Shown here in pieces: positions 45,270 through 57,553 of a stretch of 64,000 nucleotides of DNA (the stretch's first letter is position 1; every line of letters begins with the position of its first letter). A program made the translations under genes and the position numbers. The notes under the pieces are model-generated. The model did not search any database, was not told the DNA's origin, and saw nothing but the letters and a program-made list of their open reading frames with translations. Source of the stretch: Gonatopus flavifemur (taxonomy: Eukaryota; Arthropoda; Insecta; Hymenoptera; Dryinidae); assembly GCA_018340375.1 (NCBI GenBank), contig JAFFJZ010000106.1, forward strand, positions 124,001 through 188,000. The letters run 5' to 3'.

Positions 45270-46614
45270 TTAATCAAAGTATTGTCCATCGCTGGCTATA
45301 ACTTTTTCCCATCTTTCGGGTAATTTTCGAATCTCGTGACGGGAAAACGTCTCATCTCTCGAGGCGATCCAAGTTAGGAGCCAATTTTCTATTTCTTCGA
45401 ACGGAGTGAACCGGTGGCCTGCCAAATCGTGCTGCATCTGTCGGAGTAACCAGTAATCAGAAGGAGCAATGTACAGTGGGTGCGGTAGAATATCCCACTT
45501 CAACGTTCCCAGATAATTTTTCACTACTTTTGCGACATGAGGCCGAGCGTTATCGTGTAAAAGAATGACTTTGTCATGTCTTTCCTTGTATTCCGGACGT
45601 TTTTCTCATGACGCATGACTCAAACGAATCAATTGTTGCATATACCGATCACCCGTAATAGAATCACCAGGTTTTAGCAACTCATAGTATATGAGTAACA
45701 CCCTTTTGGTCCCACCAGATACACAGCATGATCTTTGAACCATGAAATTCCTCTTTGGTGTCGATGTTGAAGTCGATGGCAACGATTGACCGGGCATGGC
45801 ATAGTATTTTCTTTTCTTGGGGTTATCATAGAATATCCATTTCTCATCTCCTGTCACACTGAGAAAAATGAAATGTGAAAATAACCTCCATTTCGTATAT
45901 TTTTCACCCGTCGAATAATGAAAACTGAAGCCAGCCTTTCAAAAGTGGAAAGTACCTTCCCAGTGTTGAATTTCACCGTACATTTGGTTTGATTCATCAA
46001 AAAGATGGTATTGATCACCCAGCTCATGGTAATAATAACTACAAAGATAGTATTCATCACCTAACTCATGGTAATAATAACCAAAATAATGTATTGTTTA
46101 CTGTCATATACATTACTATATTGAAACATGATTTCTACAATGCAGATTTTTCTCAGTGCACAATCCGATGTCAGAACCCCTTTCTTCGTTGTCTTTGAAT
46201 CAGCTGCTCGCAAGTGAAAAATCGCCGTTCAATGTCTCTAGGCTGTAAGTCATGAGGCACCCAATTGCCTTGCTATTGAATCATGCCCATGGATTGTAAT
46301 CGTACGGAAACTGCTTGTTGCGTAACTCCTAATGATTCCGCAAGCTCCTGTTGCGTTTGACTCGGATCTTCGTCGAATAAAGCCTCCAATTCCTCGTTCT
46401 CGAATTTCTGTGGTTGACCTGAGCGAAGCTTGTCTTCGACACAGAAATCGCCATTCTTAAAACGTCGAAACCATTCCCTACATGATTTATCAGTTGGAGT
46501 ATTGTCACCATAAACTTCCACAAGCATTCGATGAGCTTCAGCTGCACGTTTTTTCCAATAAAAACAGAAAACTAGCACCTCCCGCAAATGCTGCTTAGTA
46601 ACGGAATTTGACAT
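45270..46614 (-). pseudogene. Mariner transposase pseudogene
   Basis: Starts MSNSVTKQHLREVLVFCF at 46614. Recognisable parts are an HTH region with SGQPQKFENEELEAL, then after stops near 46271 and 46187 and the insert, TGDEKWIFYDNPKKRKYY (first Asp), LLHDNARPHVAKVVKN (second Asp) and IAPSDYWLLRQMQH (third Asp). A further stop lies near 45605. Only 31 residues separate the last two Asp because SPD is missing from the usual YSPDxAPSDY, a 9-bp loss. Wording of the motifs points to the mellifera subfamily. Not functional. Confidence 0.85.
45857..46158. mobile_element. Small MITE inside the dead mariner
   Basis: The ends CACTGAGAAAAAT and ATTTTTCTCAGTG are inverted. The dinucleotide CA appears on both sides, and discounting the insert brings the two halves of the transposase frame together. 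A TTATTATTACCATGAG-like phrase is repeated inside. Confidence 0.7.
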
Positions 46615-46786
46615 ACTTCACCGAGTAAAAATCGGGATTCTAGAAGGAACTCGGAGTGATATCAACTGAATATTATTCACAGGTGTCCAACCTGTGTGAA
46701 AGAATTGAAATCGGTTGTGACTATGAAACATTCATGAGAACGGGAGGCATCTTTTCAAACCGGACCGAACTAATTTGTACTCCCAA

Positions 46787-47455
46787 TATATGAAGAGCCG
46801 GTCTTCACTCGTCGTTGTCTTCCTGATTCTCTCTCTTTTTCTAGAAAAAAGATTTCGTCTCTTTCATCGCTGGGTATATCAAATACGCTCCTGAAATATT
46901 ATCTGTCCGACTTGGGTCACCCTGTATATATACACAAGGTGTGCCAGAATTCATTATTCGTATTTCCATGGCATATTCTGTCGCCAAAATGCAATCATTC
47001 CCCGTTTGAAAACATTTTACGTTGAGCTTAGTTTTTGAGTAATGAGTATTTTCTGATTTTTTTTTCAAATCCAGTTCACTCCAAAGCATTGTCTCCTACA
47101 TACTTCAGCTTAGCATTACACTGAGAAAAGTGCTGGTCGAATAAAGGATAGTCATCTGTAACAGAAAATTTGAGAATATTCCTTGAAATGTGAGAATATT
47201 TCTTGGATTTGTAATAAAGATAAAACGGTTCACATTTTCGTGGCACATTGCTCGAAAACCCTGGTAAAATTAGAGTGTACATTCGCGGCATGAATTTTAC
47301 TCTGCATATGTTTGTGACGCATTTCAAGGCACGAAACAGCGTTTTGTATACATTCGGATTGACCTTGCGTTGCACTTTGACACTTAATTTTTGCCAGGGA
47401 AGCAATGAAAAATTACCATCCTCAATAATCAATAAAAACGAATATAAACTTTCCA
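46787..47455. repeat. Half copy of the CAGGG-type MITE and flank
   Basis: About 46916-47095 resembles one arm of the element at 44241 (ACCCTGTATATA tip, CAAAATGCAA, TTGAGTAATGAGTATTTT). The remainder shows no gene. Confidence 0.45.
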
Positions 47456-47562
47456 GAAGTCTTACATGAAATTTCACAAAGTGGAGAACAGAAGTTCGAC
47501 ATCTGATTTTCTCAATTTCGAAACTTCGTTATTCACTTTGTAAAATTTCATGCATGACTTCT
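47456..47562. repeat. Inverted repeat
   Basis: The arms AGAAGTCTTACATGAAATTT and its near complement at 47543-47562 enclose about 50 bases. Frames on the minus strand across it are hairpin translations. Confidence 0.6.
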
Positions 47563-47864
47563 GGGAACCCTGGTGAAGATGACAACTTGTAGGAAGCGTC
47601 AACTGGAACGAATGTACGCTCAGAATGTTCCAGTTCACATTCAGTATACGTTCTCTTAACTCAACGTATATTCTTGGTACACGCTTTACACTTTCCTTTT
47701 CACTAAGGGAGTTCATATTTGTTCCTATTGTTTGTTAATTACTGATGATTTTTCTTTTTTTTTTTAAGTTACACTGGAAAAAAAATTTCTTCCAGTCAAA
47801 TAAATGGTTATTTGTCCTCTCCCAAAAAAAATATTCATTAGAATGAACTGAATATTCTTCGACC

Positions 47865-47932
47865 CCAAAATGATTCATTTGAATCAAATAAATGATGATA
47901 ATCATTTATTTGATTCAAAAAAATTATTTTGG
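47865..47932. repeat. Palindrome around AATCAAATAAATGAT
   Basis: A nearly perfect inverted repeat with a 3-6 base centre, AT-rich; probably the core of a small MITE. Confidence 0.6.
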
Positions 47933-48433
47933 TTCCAAAGAAAGCAGTGCCAGGTGGCAAAGTTTTTTGAAAATGCAACCATACCAACACAGTTCAGTTC
48001 AGAAAAAGCTCTTGATGTATTCATCTTGAATTACCTCAATTCCAAACTAATTCATTATCAACTCGTTCCAAACTGGTATGCCAAGTGAATCAGGATTACA
48101 AGTGTGTAATGGATAATGAAGAATTTGAAAGTATGAATTGCTCACAGTTATGATTTTTATATCCGCATCTTCAAAATTATAAAAATTTCTGTTCAGCTAT
48201 CCCGGTAAAGTAAGTAACAATGTGTCATGACATGTATTAAATATGGTGTAAATGATAGAATATTGAAGATTCCCATTGAAGTGATCAATTCAGATGCGGA
48301 ATCAATCGGTTCTATGAAATTCTTCCAACAGAGACATTACGATTCCCATGAGTTATAGTCAGTCTCATTATGTGTCCAACAGTATGCTTTTTGCAACCCT
48401 TGTAAGACAATTTAATTCCCTTCTGAGTATATC

Positions 48434-48778
48434 ATGTTTGGAAACTGTTCTCTAAACATAATATTTCTCAAAGAAAGAAGAATCCCCCTTTATAATATTG
48501 ATACCCAGATAAAATGTACACAGCCGTACAGTGATGAAGGAGACGTGAACAATGAAAATGTCGACAATGATGATATTGATGAGACGAATGACATGGACGA
48601 TGATTTGCGGAATCAAGAAAATTTTTCGTCTATTACCGATTACAGTTTTGATACTGAGGTATACAATGTTCAGTACATTCAAACAATTCCACATGTTTGT
48701 TTTGTTACGTCAAAACTATTGGGAATTTCAGTTTCTTCGCAACTTTCGGTAGTTAAAGGAAAGCATCGAATCATCTAG
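48434..48778 (+). other. Unidentified acidic frame
   Basis: A 114-codon frame with an Asp/Asn/Glu-rich centre (DEGDVNNENVDNDDIDETNDMDDD). No recognised domain, no upstream support. Could be an exon of a decayed transposon gene or chance. Confidence 0.2.
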
Positions 48779-50756
48779 TCCGATGTTCCCTTTATTACCC
48801 CACTTTAGCTAGAATAGGATCTAGACAAGGACTGGGGAAAGGATATCGATTCAAAAATACTAAAAGTTTGTGCTGAAATGTATACAATTTATATTCTAAT
48901 TTTAGTGTTGTACAATTGTTGTGTATGAAAGGAGTTGAGTGTATTGTGTTTTTGATGTAAAAACGATTCTTTGTAAAATTAAAGTGAATGGAGGGTAAAT
49001 CTTCTTTTATGATGGAAGATTGTAGATATGGAAAATTTAATAATCGTTTCTTCTGAGGGTTTCTCAGTAAGAATTGAAAAAGGAATTGAAAAAGGAATAA
49101 GAAAGGAATGTCTGATCAAAAAGAAAATTATGTTTGATTTTGTTAAATTTTTTTTAGATCGGAGTTCGAGCTTGCAAAGCTCTGATTTTATTCTCAATAT
49201 ATCTTCCCACAACAACAAAGAAGGAATAATCGAAGAATATCAATTTCATATGATGGAACAAATCCACTTACTTTTGATGAATTGTTGAGATGAACTCCTA
49301 GCAGGATTGTAGGGCCACTGAATTTACACTGATTTTAACTATTTGGAACTTTAACTTTGATTTGAAACTTTTACTAGAAATTAAACAAATGTTTTGAACT
49401 TTATATCTTTTAACTAGAAATTGCACAGATACTTTAACTTGAAACTTTTCACTAGTGATAGAACCTTTCAATAAAAACGATCGAACGAGAGTGAATTGTT
49501 GATGCATTTTTGCTGAATTCTCAGCTCGGTTTTTTGGTAGTGAGAGGAAAATTTTAGTAATAGGGAAATGTGGATGGGAACAACAGAATTTTAGGAGAAA
49601 AAGATGGGATTCAGATAGGTTGAAGAAGCATGGATTCTTGCTTTACCTGAGGGTAGGCCTGTCCTTGAGAAGGAAATTCTCCATTTTCTTTAATTAGGAC
49701 TACCCACTTACCCTTTCTCTTGAGCATAATGCCTAACTTATGCTCTCTTTTCAATTTGTATATATATATCTCTTTCTATATGTACAATTTGGAAGAATCC
49801 TTATTTTCAGTTCGAAATCAAATATTAATCAGAAAATTTGATATTCATTAATGATGACCTATGTTATTCACTAAAAGAACATTCAAAAATAATGATTCTC
49901 TATTTAAATTATTATAAGAAGAATTTCAACATTTATATTCAGTTTACCTACTTTCAACTTACCAAAACTTACCATTTCAAAGATGTGAAACTTTCATCAT
50001 TGCAACTAATGCTTTATTCTGGTTTGAACTCGGGATTTTGCATTATATAAATGCTAGATTGGGCCAGCACCGTCACCCAATCTTCAATTCCAAAACCAAT
50101 GGTGAGATTGGTGTTAAAATTTGAATTTACATGTGTATTAACACAGTCAAGGCTGAATTTAACCAGGATCGATGAAGATCGGCAACCGATACTTCACCAA
50201 CCCTGGACCAACCTTGGCCCAATGAGGAATATTGGGGCTTTTTAATTGTAAAAAAGGAACAAATTGAATGTTCTTCATATTCTCAACAGCGAATTTATTG
50301 AGAAATTTTAAAACAGATTTGGCAACACGATTCTTTGCTCTAATCCTCTGCTGTCTATGTTTTTAATGAGTTTTTTATTGCAGGGTAGTTTGGAACGTGC
50401 TTCCATTTGAAAAAGGAAGCAATAAAAGATAAGAAAAGGGGTCTCTGGTTTTCCAGATTTACTTGTCCCTTTCAAATATGGTGGAAACATAACGGGAACA
50501 CAAGTCGTTCTCAACTTGTGTTTTAAAGGAAGCTTCCTTTTTCTCTATAATTAGAGTGTACAGAAATCTTCTTTCATCGTATGCGTTTATTTCCTAGGAT
50601 GAATTTGTCGATAGGGCAACAGGTTTCTGTTTTACCCTTATAGACAATTCATCCATAGAAATTCAACAGAAGGGAAAGACTGAGAGAGCAAATAGGAAGG
50701 AGAGAGAGAAAAGAAATAAAATTTGAAGGAAATTCTACGTTCTCGTTACGGTTTTT
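48779..50756. other. No gene; degenerate TTTAACT repeats
   Basis: At 49325-49470 a phrase like ACTTTAACTTGAAACTTTTACTAG recurs with changes, a decayed minisatellite. Elsewhere only short frames, including a Lys/Glu-rich one at 49028-49288. Confidence 0.4.
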
Positions 50757-51302
50757 TTGGAGAAAACTTCATGCATATCTGTGGAAAAATTTCAGGATGA
50801 ATGTGAAAATGATAATGCGTTTTTATATGAAACTTCAAGCAACGATACTTGTTCATCCACATCACGTTGTGACCAAATATGTGACGAAGAAGAATATAAC
50901 GGAGACTTCAAACGCTTGCAGAAATTCATCATTAATGATAATGTTTTCGACCTAATTGATAAATCGATAAAATGCAGCAGGAGGGATATTGTAATATTAA
51001 GTATAGTTTGAGTTTTTCTCTTCCAATCACGGCCATTTCATGTCTGTTCGAATTGATTCACTGTATGTTTGCGAGGCCTATACTACCTGACACAAGTTAT
51101 TTGATAGATATTATACTCAATCGTGTGAATCATATATCGGCCTTATAACATTCAAAGAGCGAAGTATTACTTGTCCGAATATAACGTGTGAACAAAATAC
51201 TGATGTGACGACGTCAGATGATGGAGAATCTTTCATAACTTCAGATTCTCGGACAGATATCGAAGATTTCATAGAACAGAACGAGGAGTATTATTCATTA
51301 TA
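50757..51302 (+). other. Unidentified frame, possible exon pair
   Basis: An 84-codon frame (50757-51011) rich in Cys, Asp and Ser, followed at about 51203-51302 by another acidic stretch (SDDGESFITSDSRTDIEDFIEQNEEYYSL) that ends in TAG. Codon content looks protein-like; no family recognised. Confidence 0.25.
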
Positions 51303-52032
51303 GGGTCATTCCATATGAAATCAGCAGATCGCTAAAGCTGCGATATTTTAGATTTTCGCCGTACTTGGTAGGAATCTTCTCCGAGGTGTGAGGGGGGGAA
51401 ATTCCCGGCTATTTGATTTTTATATTCGGTCAGATCCATTCCAGACCGATGAACACACTTCACTGTTTTTGAGCTCTTATGTTTTTGACTGCCAATCCTT
51501 TGGAATGAGAGATACTCCAACGTTCAGGATGGCATTTTGAAGCTGAAAGATAGCAGTTGCTCTGAAAAATATCGGAAGTGACTCAATATGTACCCCCCAA
51601 AAATAGCAGTGTACTGAAAAAATATGTTTGTTCACTATTTTCCGTGATTTTCAAGTTACTTGTGTGCCTGTTCTATTCAATATGAGGTAATAATCTTCTT
51701 TCCCATATGAGAAGCATACATGGAATGAACAAGAAAAAATGCCATCGGACCTTTCGGTCTGATCTGGATGAGAAAATTTTCAACTTGGAATTCGTGAATT
51801 TTTAAAAACAGCATATTATGCGGTTCAAACTTGGTATGTGGGGTGAGTGCTAGAAATCTTAAACTTACAGGAAAATTTGTCCTCGGCTTTAACTTTGAAA
51901 ATTTCAAGCCCTCGTTCCATGATTCCCATCAGTGTCGTAAGTATAGTGAGGTTAAGGTAGTGGAAACCACTAAAATTTATTCTCATCATTCATTGAATAA
52001 ATCTTCACGAACAATACGTTAATATATATGAA
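51303..52032. repeat. Possible transposon terminus (GGGTCATTCCATATGAAATCAG type)
   Basis: Begins TAGGGTCATTCCATATGAAATCAG, whose ATGAAATCAG core also occurs at the terminus at 52033. A related but not identical end is likely. The rest is noncoding and ends in an ATATATATGA-rich run near 52022-52040. Confidence 0.35.
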
Positions 52033-52740
52033 TATATATATGAGGCATTATTTATGAAATCAGCCGCCCCCCTGCACATTTTGTTTCTGAGAATAAAAAT
52101 TTCAGAAGATATTCGAAATTTTCGTTGAAGCCTTCACCTTTTGATGCTGTCTGGTGTTCTTTGATTGGAGCCCCATGTCCACCAATATAGCGGCTGAAAC
52201 ACGGAAGGGTCGAGGTCGAAATCACCAAAACCAGATATAGGAGCGCGGGGAGTGCTCTACGGATCGTTTTTATCATTGCTCACCATAGTCGTGTGCCTCT
52301 GAATTACGTTTACGAGGCGCGATTCCTGAAATTGCAAATGACGGATTCATTATGGTGGTCGGAAAATTCAACTCCTCCGATTGCACCAAGAATGGGTATT
52401 TGGGGGTTTGGGGGGTCGCTGGAACACTAATTCCGGGTCGGTTTCCTGAAATTCGATATGGCGGACTTGGAATTTGAAACATTCTCGATCCTTGTGAAAA
52501 TCGGTACAAGGGAGTTATTAGGGTCGCTGAACACGAAACCAAGGTTACTTCCCAAAAATTGAACATGACGGTTCCAATATGGCAGACTGAGGATCCGAAA
52601 CATGGCTGATCCCAGGGAGAATCGGTACCAGAGAGTTCTGGTGGTCGTCCGACTCGGACCCAGGGTTAGTTTTCTCAGAATTGGACATGGCATATCCAGG
52701 AGGATCCACAATGAGATCGTTTCCAATTGGAGCATGATGA
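52033..52740 (+). repeat. Left minisatellite arm, copy 1
   Basis: Strongly conserved inverted copy of 57890-58603; several short frames (for example 52566-52273 minus and 57959-58363 plus) are the same arm read twice and are not genes. Confidence 0.85.
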
Positions 52741-54539
52741 TCTTCCAGGAGTTGTTGAGCCCTCTACAACCAATTTCTAAAGTGCTGCTCAGGTCCTTCT
52801 GTTTCGGCCTTCACCGGAGTGACATGGAATGAAAAAAAAAAATGTGAATAAAAGGTTTCTGACATGCAGAATAATGATTCCAGAATTGTTTTTCCAGTAG
52901 ATATATATTCTGAAATTCAGTTCCTATGATGGAACAATTCAATATAATATAATTATAATCAATCTTATTGGTATTACAAAATTATTCAATCATCCGATAA
53001 TACTTTAAACTATCGCTGTTGAATTTAAGAAAGTGGAATTACACATCGGCAAGCGGACTGTAAATTAACTGATAACCTAAATTTATCATGATTGATTGAG
53101 GATGAGACGAATTTACTCTTACGCGGACCGCAGCATAAAGAAAAGACTCGCAACTTACAAACAAAAATTCTGGCCAGAATTAAGCGCACGATTCGAATTA
53201 TTTGCAGGGTAAATGATGAAGTTCCTCCTGGAAGATTTTGAATTAAACGTTGATGAGTCGGTCGAAACGTGATCGGAGATCGAGACGTCGAAAGGTGCAT
53301 CTCAGAAGATTAAGAACCTCTTGAAACTTTGATTCTTCCTTTAGGATGAATAACGTGAATCACGGTTCATCATTCCACCGTGAGCACAAAAATTCCTCCA
53401 CTTATATTCCCGTAAATATGTGAAAATGATGATCGAGGCGTGTACATTAGACGGGAGTTAATCGTGCTCTAGCCATGCTTCAAACGTCGTTACACGAGCG
53501 ACGTACGAATAACAACGCCGAGAATCAGCGGAGAAGGGGATCGATCCAAATTCAAACGATCGAAAATAATTTGAGATCGAACACCTTCACTGATTCTTAT
53601 TATCTTCCCGAGCCCTTCGACGTGGGGAGAATTCATTCAAGAATGTGTGAGGCTAGCGATCCTTCTGACGCGTCCTGACGAACGTATCATATGAGTACAC
53701 GGAAACAGATTGAATAACATTAAGGGTTGATTGAGAGAATGATTTTCCGTCACTCCGAGAGAATACACTCTCGGTTCAAGTGAACTTTCTTTAATCCGAT
53801 CTTCGTTTTTGTTTTGTATCTCCAATCCAATTGGAAGGCCAGATCGAGGAATCGGTTGTGCGCGTGACTTCTTGTGCAGTGCAACTGAAAATAGACAATC
53901 ACCGCCCATCGCATTTGAAGACTTCCATATTGGAAATGAATGAGAAAATCGCGATACTGAGAAAACTCCCAGTGGGAAAGTTGTTGCACATCTATTCAAC
54001 AAAACTATGTGGAATTTTGAGACAATGCAGTATCGTAGGTGGGGGATTATTTCAGGTGGAATAGAAAAAATGCCGTATGCATTGATTGAGATGTTGGGAT
54101 ATTGGTGTTTGCAAAGGAGATGAAAATTCTCATTCACACGTAGTTGTTGTTGGTGGAAAATCATTCCCAGAAGCACTTCACACAAATGGATGGAATATTC
54201 ACATTGTTTGTTCATAAAATGATCATTCCTTACACAGAAGAACACCATATTATGGTTATTTGAACGTTTTATTGGGACGAACTAATAACTGGATGTTGAC
54301 GAATCTGAGGACATAAACGCTTCTAATCATTCAACATGGTTCTTGAATGATATGTTCAATCTAACAAAGTCAATTCCGCGATTATGATGTTGATAAACAA
54401 CATATCTAATCATCCTCAGTTTAGATTCTGCTTCAATGAACGATCAAACCCCGGAGATACATGAAACATTCTGCTGGATAGAAAATATTTTTATTCCAGT
54501 AAATTGAATTAATTTCTTTCATTTAGCAGAAGAACGACG
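52741..54539. other. Interior of copy 1, no gene recognised
   Basis: Mixed noncoding DNA. A short stretch around 53240-53290 contains TGATGAGTCGGTCGAAACG, vaguely hammerhead-like, but the stems do not form convincingly. Confidence 0.35.
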
Positions 54540-54770
54540 AATCGAATGTTATGGAATCAACATGGGCCAGATTTTCCATCGAAATTTGTCTCCTGACGTT
54601 CCGAGTGGTTTCCACCCATCATCAAAGGCACATTCCGGAGGAGGGATGGTGCAGTGAAATCGCTCGGACCCACTTCCATCGGGGGAGGGTTGAAATACAA
54701 AATTCTACCCAAAGTGGCTGGGACCGTACTCGTGGACACAATCGATCAGTGAAATGAATGACGGATGATC
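54540..54770 (-). repeat. ~230-bp repeat family A, copy 1 (minus)
   Basis: Shares with 56210-56880 a ribozyme-like motif, a GGAGGGATGGTGCAG segment, a CACTTCCATCGGG segment and a CGTGGACACAATCGATCAGTG segment. Carries a hammerhead-like motif at 54592-54628. Confidence 0.8.
54592..54628 (-). ncRNA. Hammerhead-like motif, family A copy 1
   Basis: Minus strand: stem I CCT/AGG, core TTGATGA, stem II GGGTGG-AAA-CCACTC, then GGAACGTC. The usual GAAA is GGAA here, which should reduce activity. Confidence 0.45.
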
Positions 54771-56209
54771 CTGTGATGTGCCTACCAAATACAATTCCGG
54801 TGAATGCAAATGAAAAATTATCAATATCAACGATTTCTCCTAATGGTTTTCTCGGAAGAAAGTAATAACATTTAACAGAACTGGAGAAGAATTGTAATTC
54901 GAGAAAACACTTGAGGGAGTGGGATAGAGACGAAATATTGGAGACATAGAACAACTCCTCTGCATCTATCCATAACGAAAATGAAAGCGTGCATGCATGC
55001 AAGGAAGGATAAACGAATTCACCTAAGATTCTCTATCATTGGACCTCCTGTTGTCATCATTTTCAAACTCATTGAACTTTTTGTCAAATAATCATCATAA
55101 CATATCGATATGCGAAGAATTCGCTTACATTCTTCTGTTCATATAAAGATTAGGTCACTTGCAACATTTCGATGTGCGAAGAATTTGCTGAAACTGCATC
55201 GAGCTGAGTCCAAGGTGGCCCGCACACCTTCCATCCATCCCCTCCCTAATTCATTACTTCTCTCTGACACACATTCATTGATTATGGAGCATGGCAACTG
55301 AAATCGGCAAAAATCCAATCGCGTGATTCCCCACTCCCAACGGCTAAAAGAAATCATTCGCTCTTTTAAATGAGAGCGATCCTGATGGAAAGCCAGAGTA
55401 TACTTCCGGGATGTATCGGGGATACGCCTTGCAAAAGCAAGCTCGATAACACGCGGATTCACCAAGTTAAACGAGACAAAGTTCTCGTTTGGTACCGTGA
55501 TCGAACTCGCGCAAGTTCCACGTGCCGGTAACAATTTTTGACGGAATACCTATTCCGCCAAACCCGTTTGTACCGCTCTTACTCTCTTATTCAAATCTTC
55601 GCACTCGGACTTCCCGAGTTAATTTTCAAGTCAGAGTATTACTTAATTCAGTGCATCCAAACCGTATCCAAACTCCTGATCCAGTTGCCACCATCTACAA
55701 GATCTTGGTCGCTCACTTTGGATCCAGCTCGCAGCCAGATAGTCAAAGGTCAGCTTGAACGGGAGTAGGTTCGTAAATTGTTCCTATATATACACACATA
55801 CACATACACAAACTATCTCGATGTCACTGTTAAACATCTTGTCACTAAAAAGTCATTGTATCTGTTATTCCATTCTATTCAAATCGTTTCATTGTGATAT
55901 CTTTCATTTTTTTTTCTCTCTCTTTCTCTTTCCGAAAGGAATGGATATCAAAGCGAATAACACTCGCATTAAAAACTAAAGCTCAATCAATCAGTTCATT
56001 TCTCTTCCCTTTCATCATCAGAAAGAAATCATTGAACATATCTACAGGTGCCGCCTTGGAATTCGAAGTTCTTCGGCAGGCTTAGAACGTGAGCAGACCC
56101 ACACATTCGATTCGGTCTAGCCACTCGGGCCGTTTCGAACAATAAATAATATGTGACGGGGTGATATGAACTACACTTGCCATCTCACTTCGTAACAATC
56201 CATTTACGA
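54771..56209. other. Between family A copies, no gene recognised
   Basis: Contains a CA/TA-rich microsatellite (about 55788-55815) and a pyrimidine-rich run (55900-55930). Frames lack motifs. Confidence 0.4.
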
Positions 56210-56243
56210 GTAATTAAGCCAGATTTTTTATTAAAATTCGTCG

Positions 56244-56280
56244 CCTGACGTTTCGAGTGGTTTTTACTCATTATCAAGGG
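56244..56280 (-). ncRNA. Hammerhead-like motif, family A copy 2
   Basis: Minus strand: TTGATAA core (U3-A8 in place of C3-G8), a shorter stem II GAGT/ACTC, then GAAACGTC and AGG. Confidence 0.45.
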
Positions 56281-56465
56281 TACATTTCGGAGGGGGGATG
56301 GTGCAGTCGAACCGCTCGGAGCCACTTCCATCGGGAGGGGTCGAAAAACCAAATTTTACCCAAAGTAGCTGGAACCGTACTTGTGGACACAATCGATCAG
56401 TGAAATGAATGACGGGTGATCCATTTACGAGTAATTAAGCCAGGTTTTCTATTGAAATTCATCTC

Positions 56466-56502
56466 CTGACGTTTCGAGTGGGTTCCACCCATTATCGAAG
56501 GT
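56466..56502 (-). ncRNA. Hammerhead-like motif, family A copy 3
   Basis: Minus strand: TCGATAA core, stem II GGGTGG-AAC-CCACTC, GAAACGTC and AGG. Confidence 0.45.
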
Positions 56503-56525
56503 AACCATCTCCCCTCCGGAATGTA

Positions 56526-56562
56526 CCTTTGATAATGGGTGGAAACCACTCGAAACGTCAGG
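56526..56562 (+). ncRNA. Hammerhead-like motif, family A copy 4
   Basis: Plus strand: CCT, core TTGATAA, one extra T, stem II GGGTGG-AAA-CCACTC, GAAACGTC, AGG. The cleavage site would follow GTC. Stem III would be only the two pairs of ACGT, as in dimer-type hammerheads. Confidence 0.5.
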
Positions 56563-56745
56563 AGACAAATTTCAATAAAAAACCCGGCTCAATTGCGCGT
56601 AAATGGATCTCCCGTCATTTATCCCACTGATCGATTGTGTCCACGAGTACGGTCCCAGCTACTTTGAGTCAACATATGTTTTTAAACTCCTCCCGATGGA
56701 AGTGGGTCCGAGCGATTTTACTGCACCATCCTTCCTCCGAAATGT

Positions 56746-56781
56746 ACCTCTGATGATGGATGGAAATCTCTCGAAACGTCA
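56746..56781 (+). ncRNA. Hammerhead-like motif, family A copy 5
   Basis: The only copy here with the exact CTGATGA core, followed by GAAACGTC, but its stem II (GGATGG/TCTCTC) is poorly paired. Confidence 0.45.
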
Positions 56782-56926
56782 GTAGACAAATTTTGATAAA
56801 AAAACCTGGCTCAATTACTCGTAAATGGATCACCCGTCATTCATTTCACTGATCGACTGTGTCCACGAGGACGGTCACATCTACTTGGAGTAAAATTTTG
56901 TTACTCATACGTTTGTCCAAACGCTC

Positions 56927-57553
56927 CACAGGCATTTCACTTCAACAACGACCAGTGTACCGTTTTTCCGGCGATTTGCTATCATGAGGAAGGAGACCAC
57001 GTGAAACATCGAAGTTACGTTTTTTGCTCAGATAGTTCCAAACTCGACACTTCCGCTGTTTACGCCATCCGAATGTCAAAAATTCCGGAAATTATACGTC
57101 ACGTGAGGAAGCTCGAGAAGATAATTCATATTGGTGACGGAACCAAGCAGCATTCCGAAAATAAATTCCATCGCGAACTCACTTCACCATAAAGAAGATT
57201 TCAGCATAGAAGCAGGATGGCATTAAAGTGCGACCGCTCGCGGTGAGAGTATCTGCGATGGAATCGGTGCCGCATTCAAACGAGAAGCATATAGAGCAAG
57301 TCCTATCGTCAAACCACAGGATTCACTCCTCCCACCGAGAAATCATTACACAAGCATCAAAGTGATACATTTTAATGAGACGTATCATGAGGAAATGACC
57401 CGAAAACTCAACAAACGGTTTTCAGAGGCTATCCGAGTGCCGAAGATTCTCCGAAATCATAGATTCGTTGTACTTCCCGACAATAAGGTGATGATCAAGA
57501 GGTTCCCCAATGACAAGGGTGAGCGTGTGTGGTATCCGAATAAGAAGAACTGA
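56927..57553 (+). pseudogene. 3' part of an unclassified transposon protein
   Basis: Three frames in succession show continuous protein-like sequence. First AFHFNNDQC and VFCSDSSKLDTSAVYAIRM (to 57192), then in a second frame LHHKEDFSIEAGWH, a stop, and ICDGIGAAFKREAYRAS (57175-57340), then in a third frame HEEMTRKLNKRFSEAIRVPK and KGERVWYPNKK (to 57553). The LHHKEDF..W..ICDGIG segment is widespread in uncharacterised insect transposon proteins and may be an RNase-H-fold nuclease part. Two frameshifts and a stop make it non-functional. The 5' end is cut by the repeat cluster just upstream. Confidence 0.6.

Larger units (their letters stand above)
45193..46786 (-). mobile_element. Mellifera-type mariner, inactive
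   Basis: The inverted ends share GTACAAATTA and TTCGGTCCG, and TA lies on both sides (45191-45192 and 46787-46788). The gene is on the minus strand and is broken by stops and a 302-bp insert at 45857-46158. Confidence 0.85.
56210..56926. repeat. Repeat family A cluster, copies in both orientations
   Basis: Two minus copies (from 56210 and 56430) meet two plus copies (from 56520 and 56730), giving an inverted arrangement centred near 56512. Each unit repeats the boundary phrase CGAGTAATTAAGCCAG or its complement, the ATCGATCAGTG box and the ribozyme-like motif. Confidence 0.8.

Noticed and set aside
46790..46900. A short frame starting MKSRSSLVVVFLILSLFL that looks like a signal peptide
   Set aside because: It begins exactly at the mariner target site and has only about 40 codons; the same stretch ends in a splice-acceptor-like tract, so it is likely chance.
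47076..47716. Two minus-strand frames of 133 and 80 codons
   Set aside because: They cross a hairpin (47456-47562) in the same composition-driven way and have no recognisable motif.
53220..53290. A further hammerhead-like string (TGATGAG followed by GTCGAAACG)
   Set aside because: Stem II would be two or three pairs at best and the cleavage triplet would be GTG, which violates the NUH rule; left only as a note.
55139..55534. 131-codon minus frame in a GC-richer region
   Set aside because: No motif, no splice or start context and no repeat partner; treated as chance.
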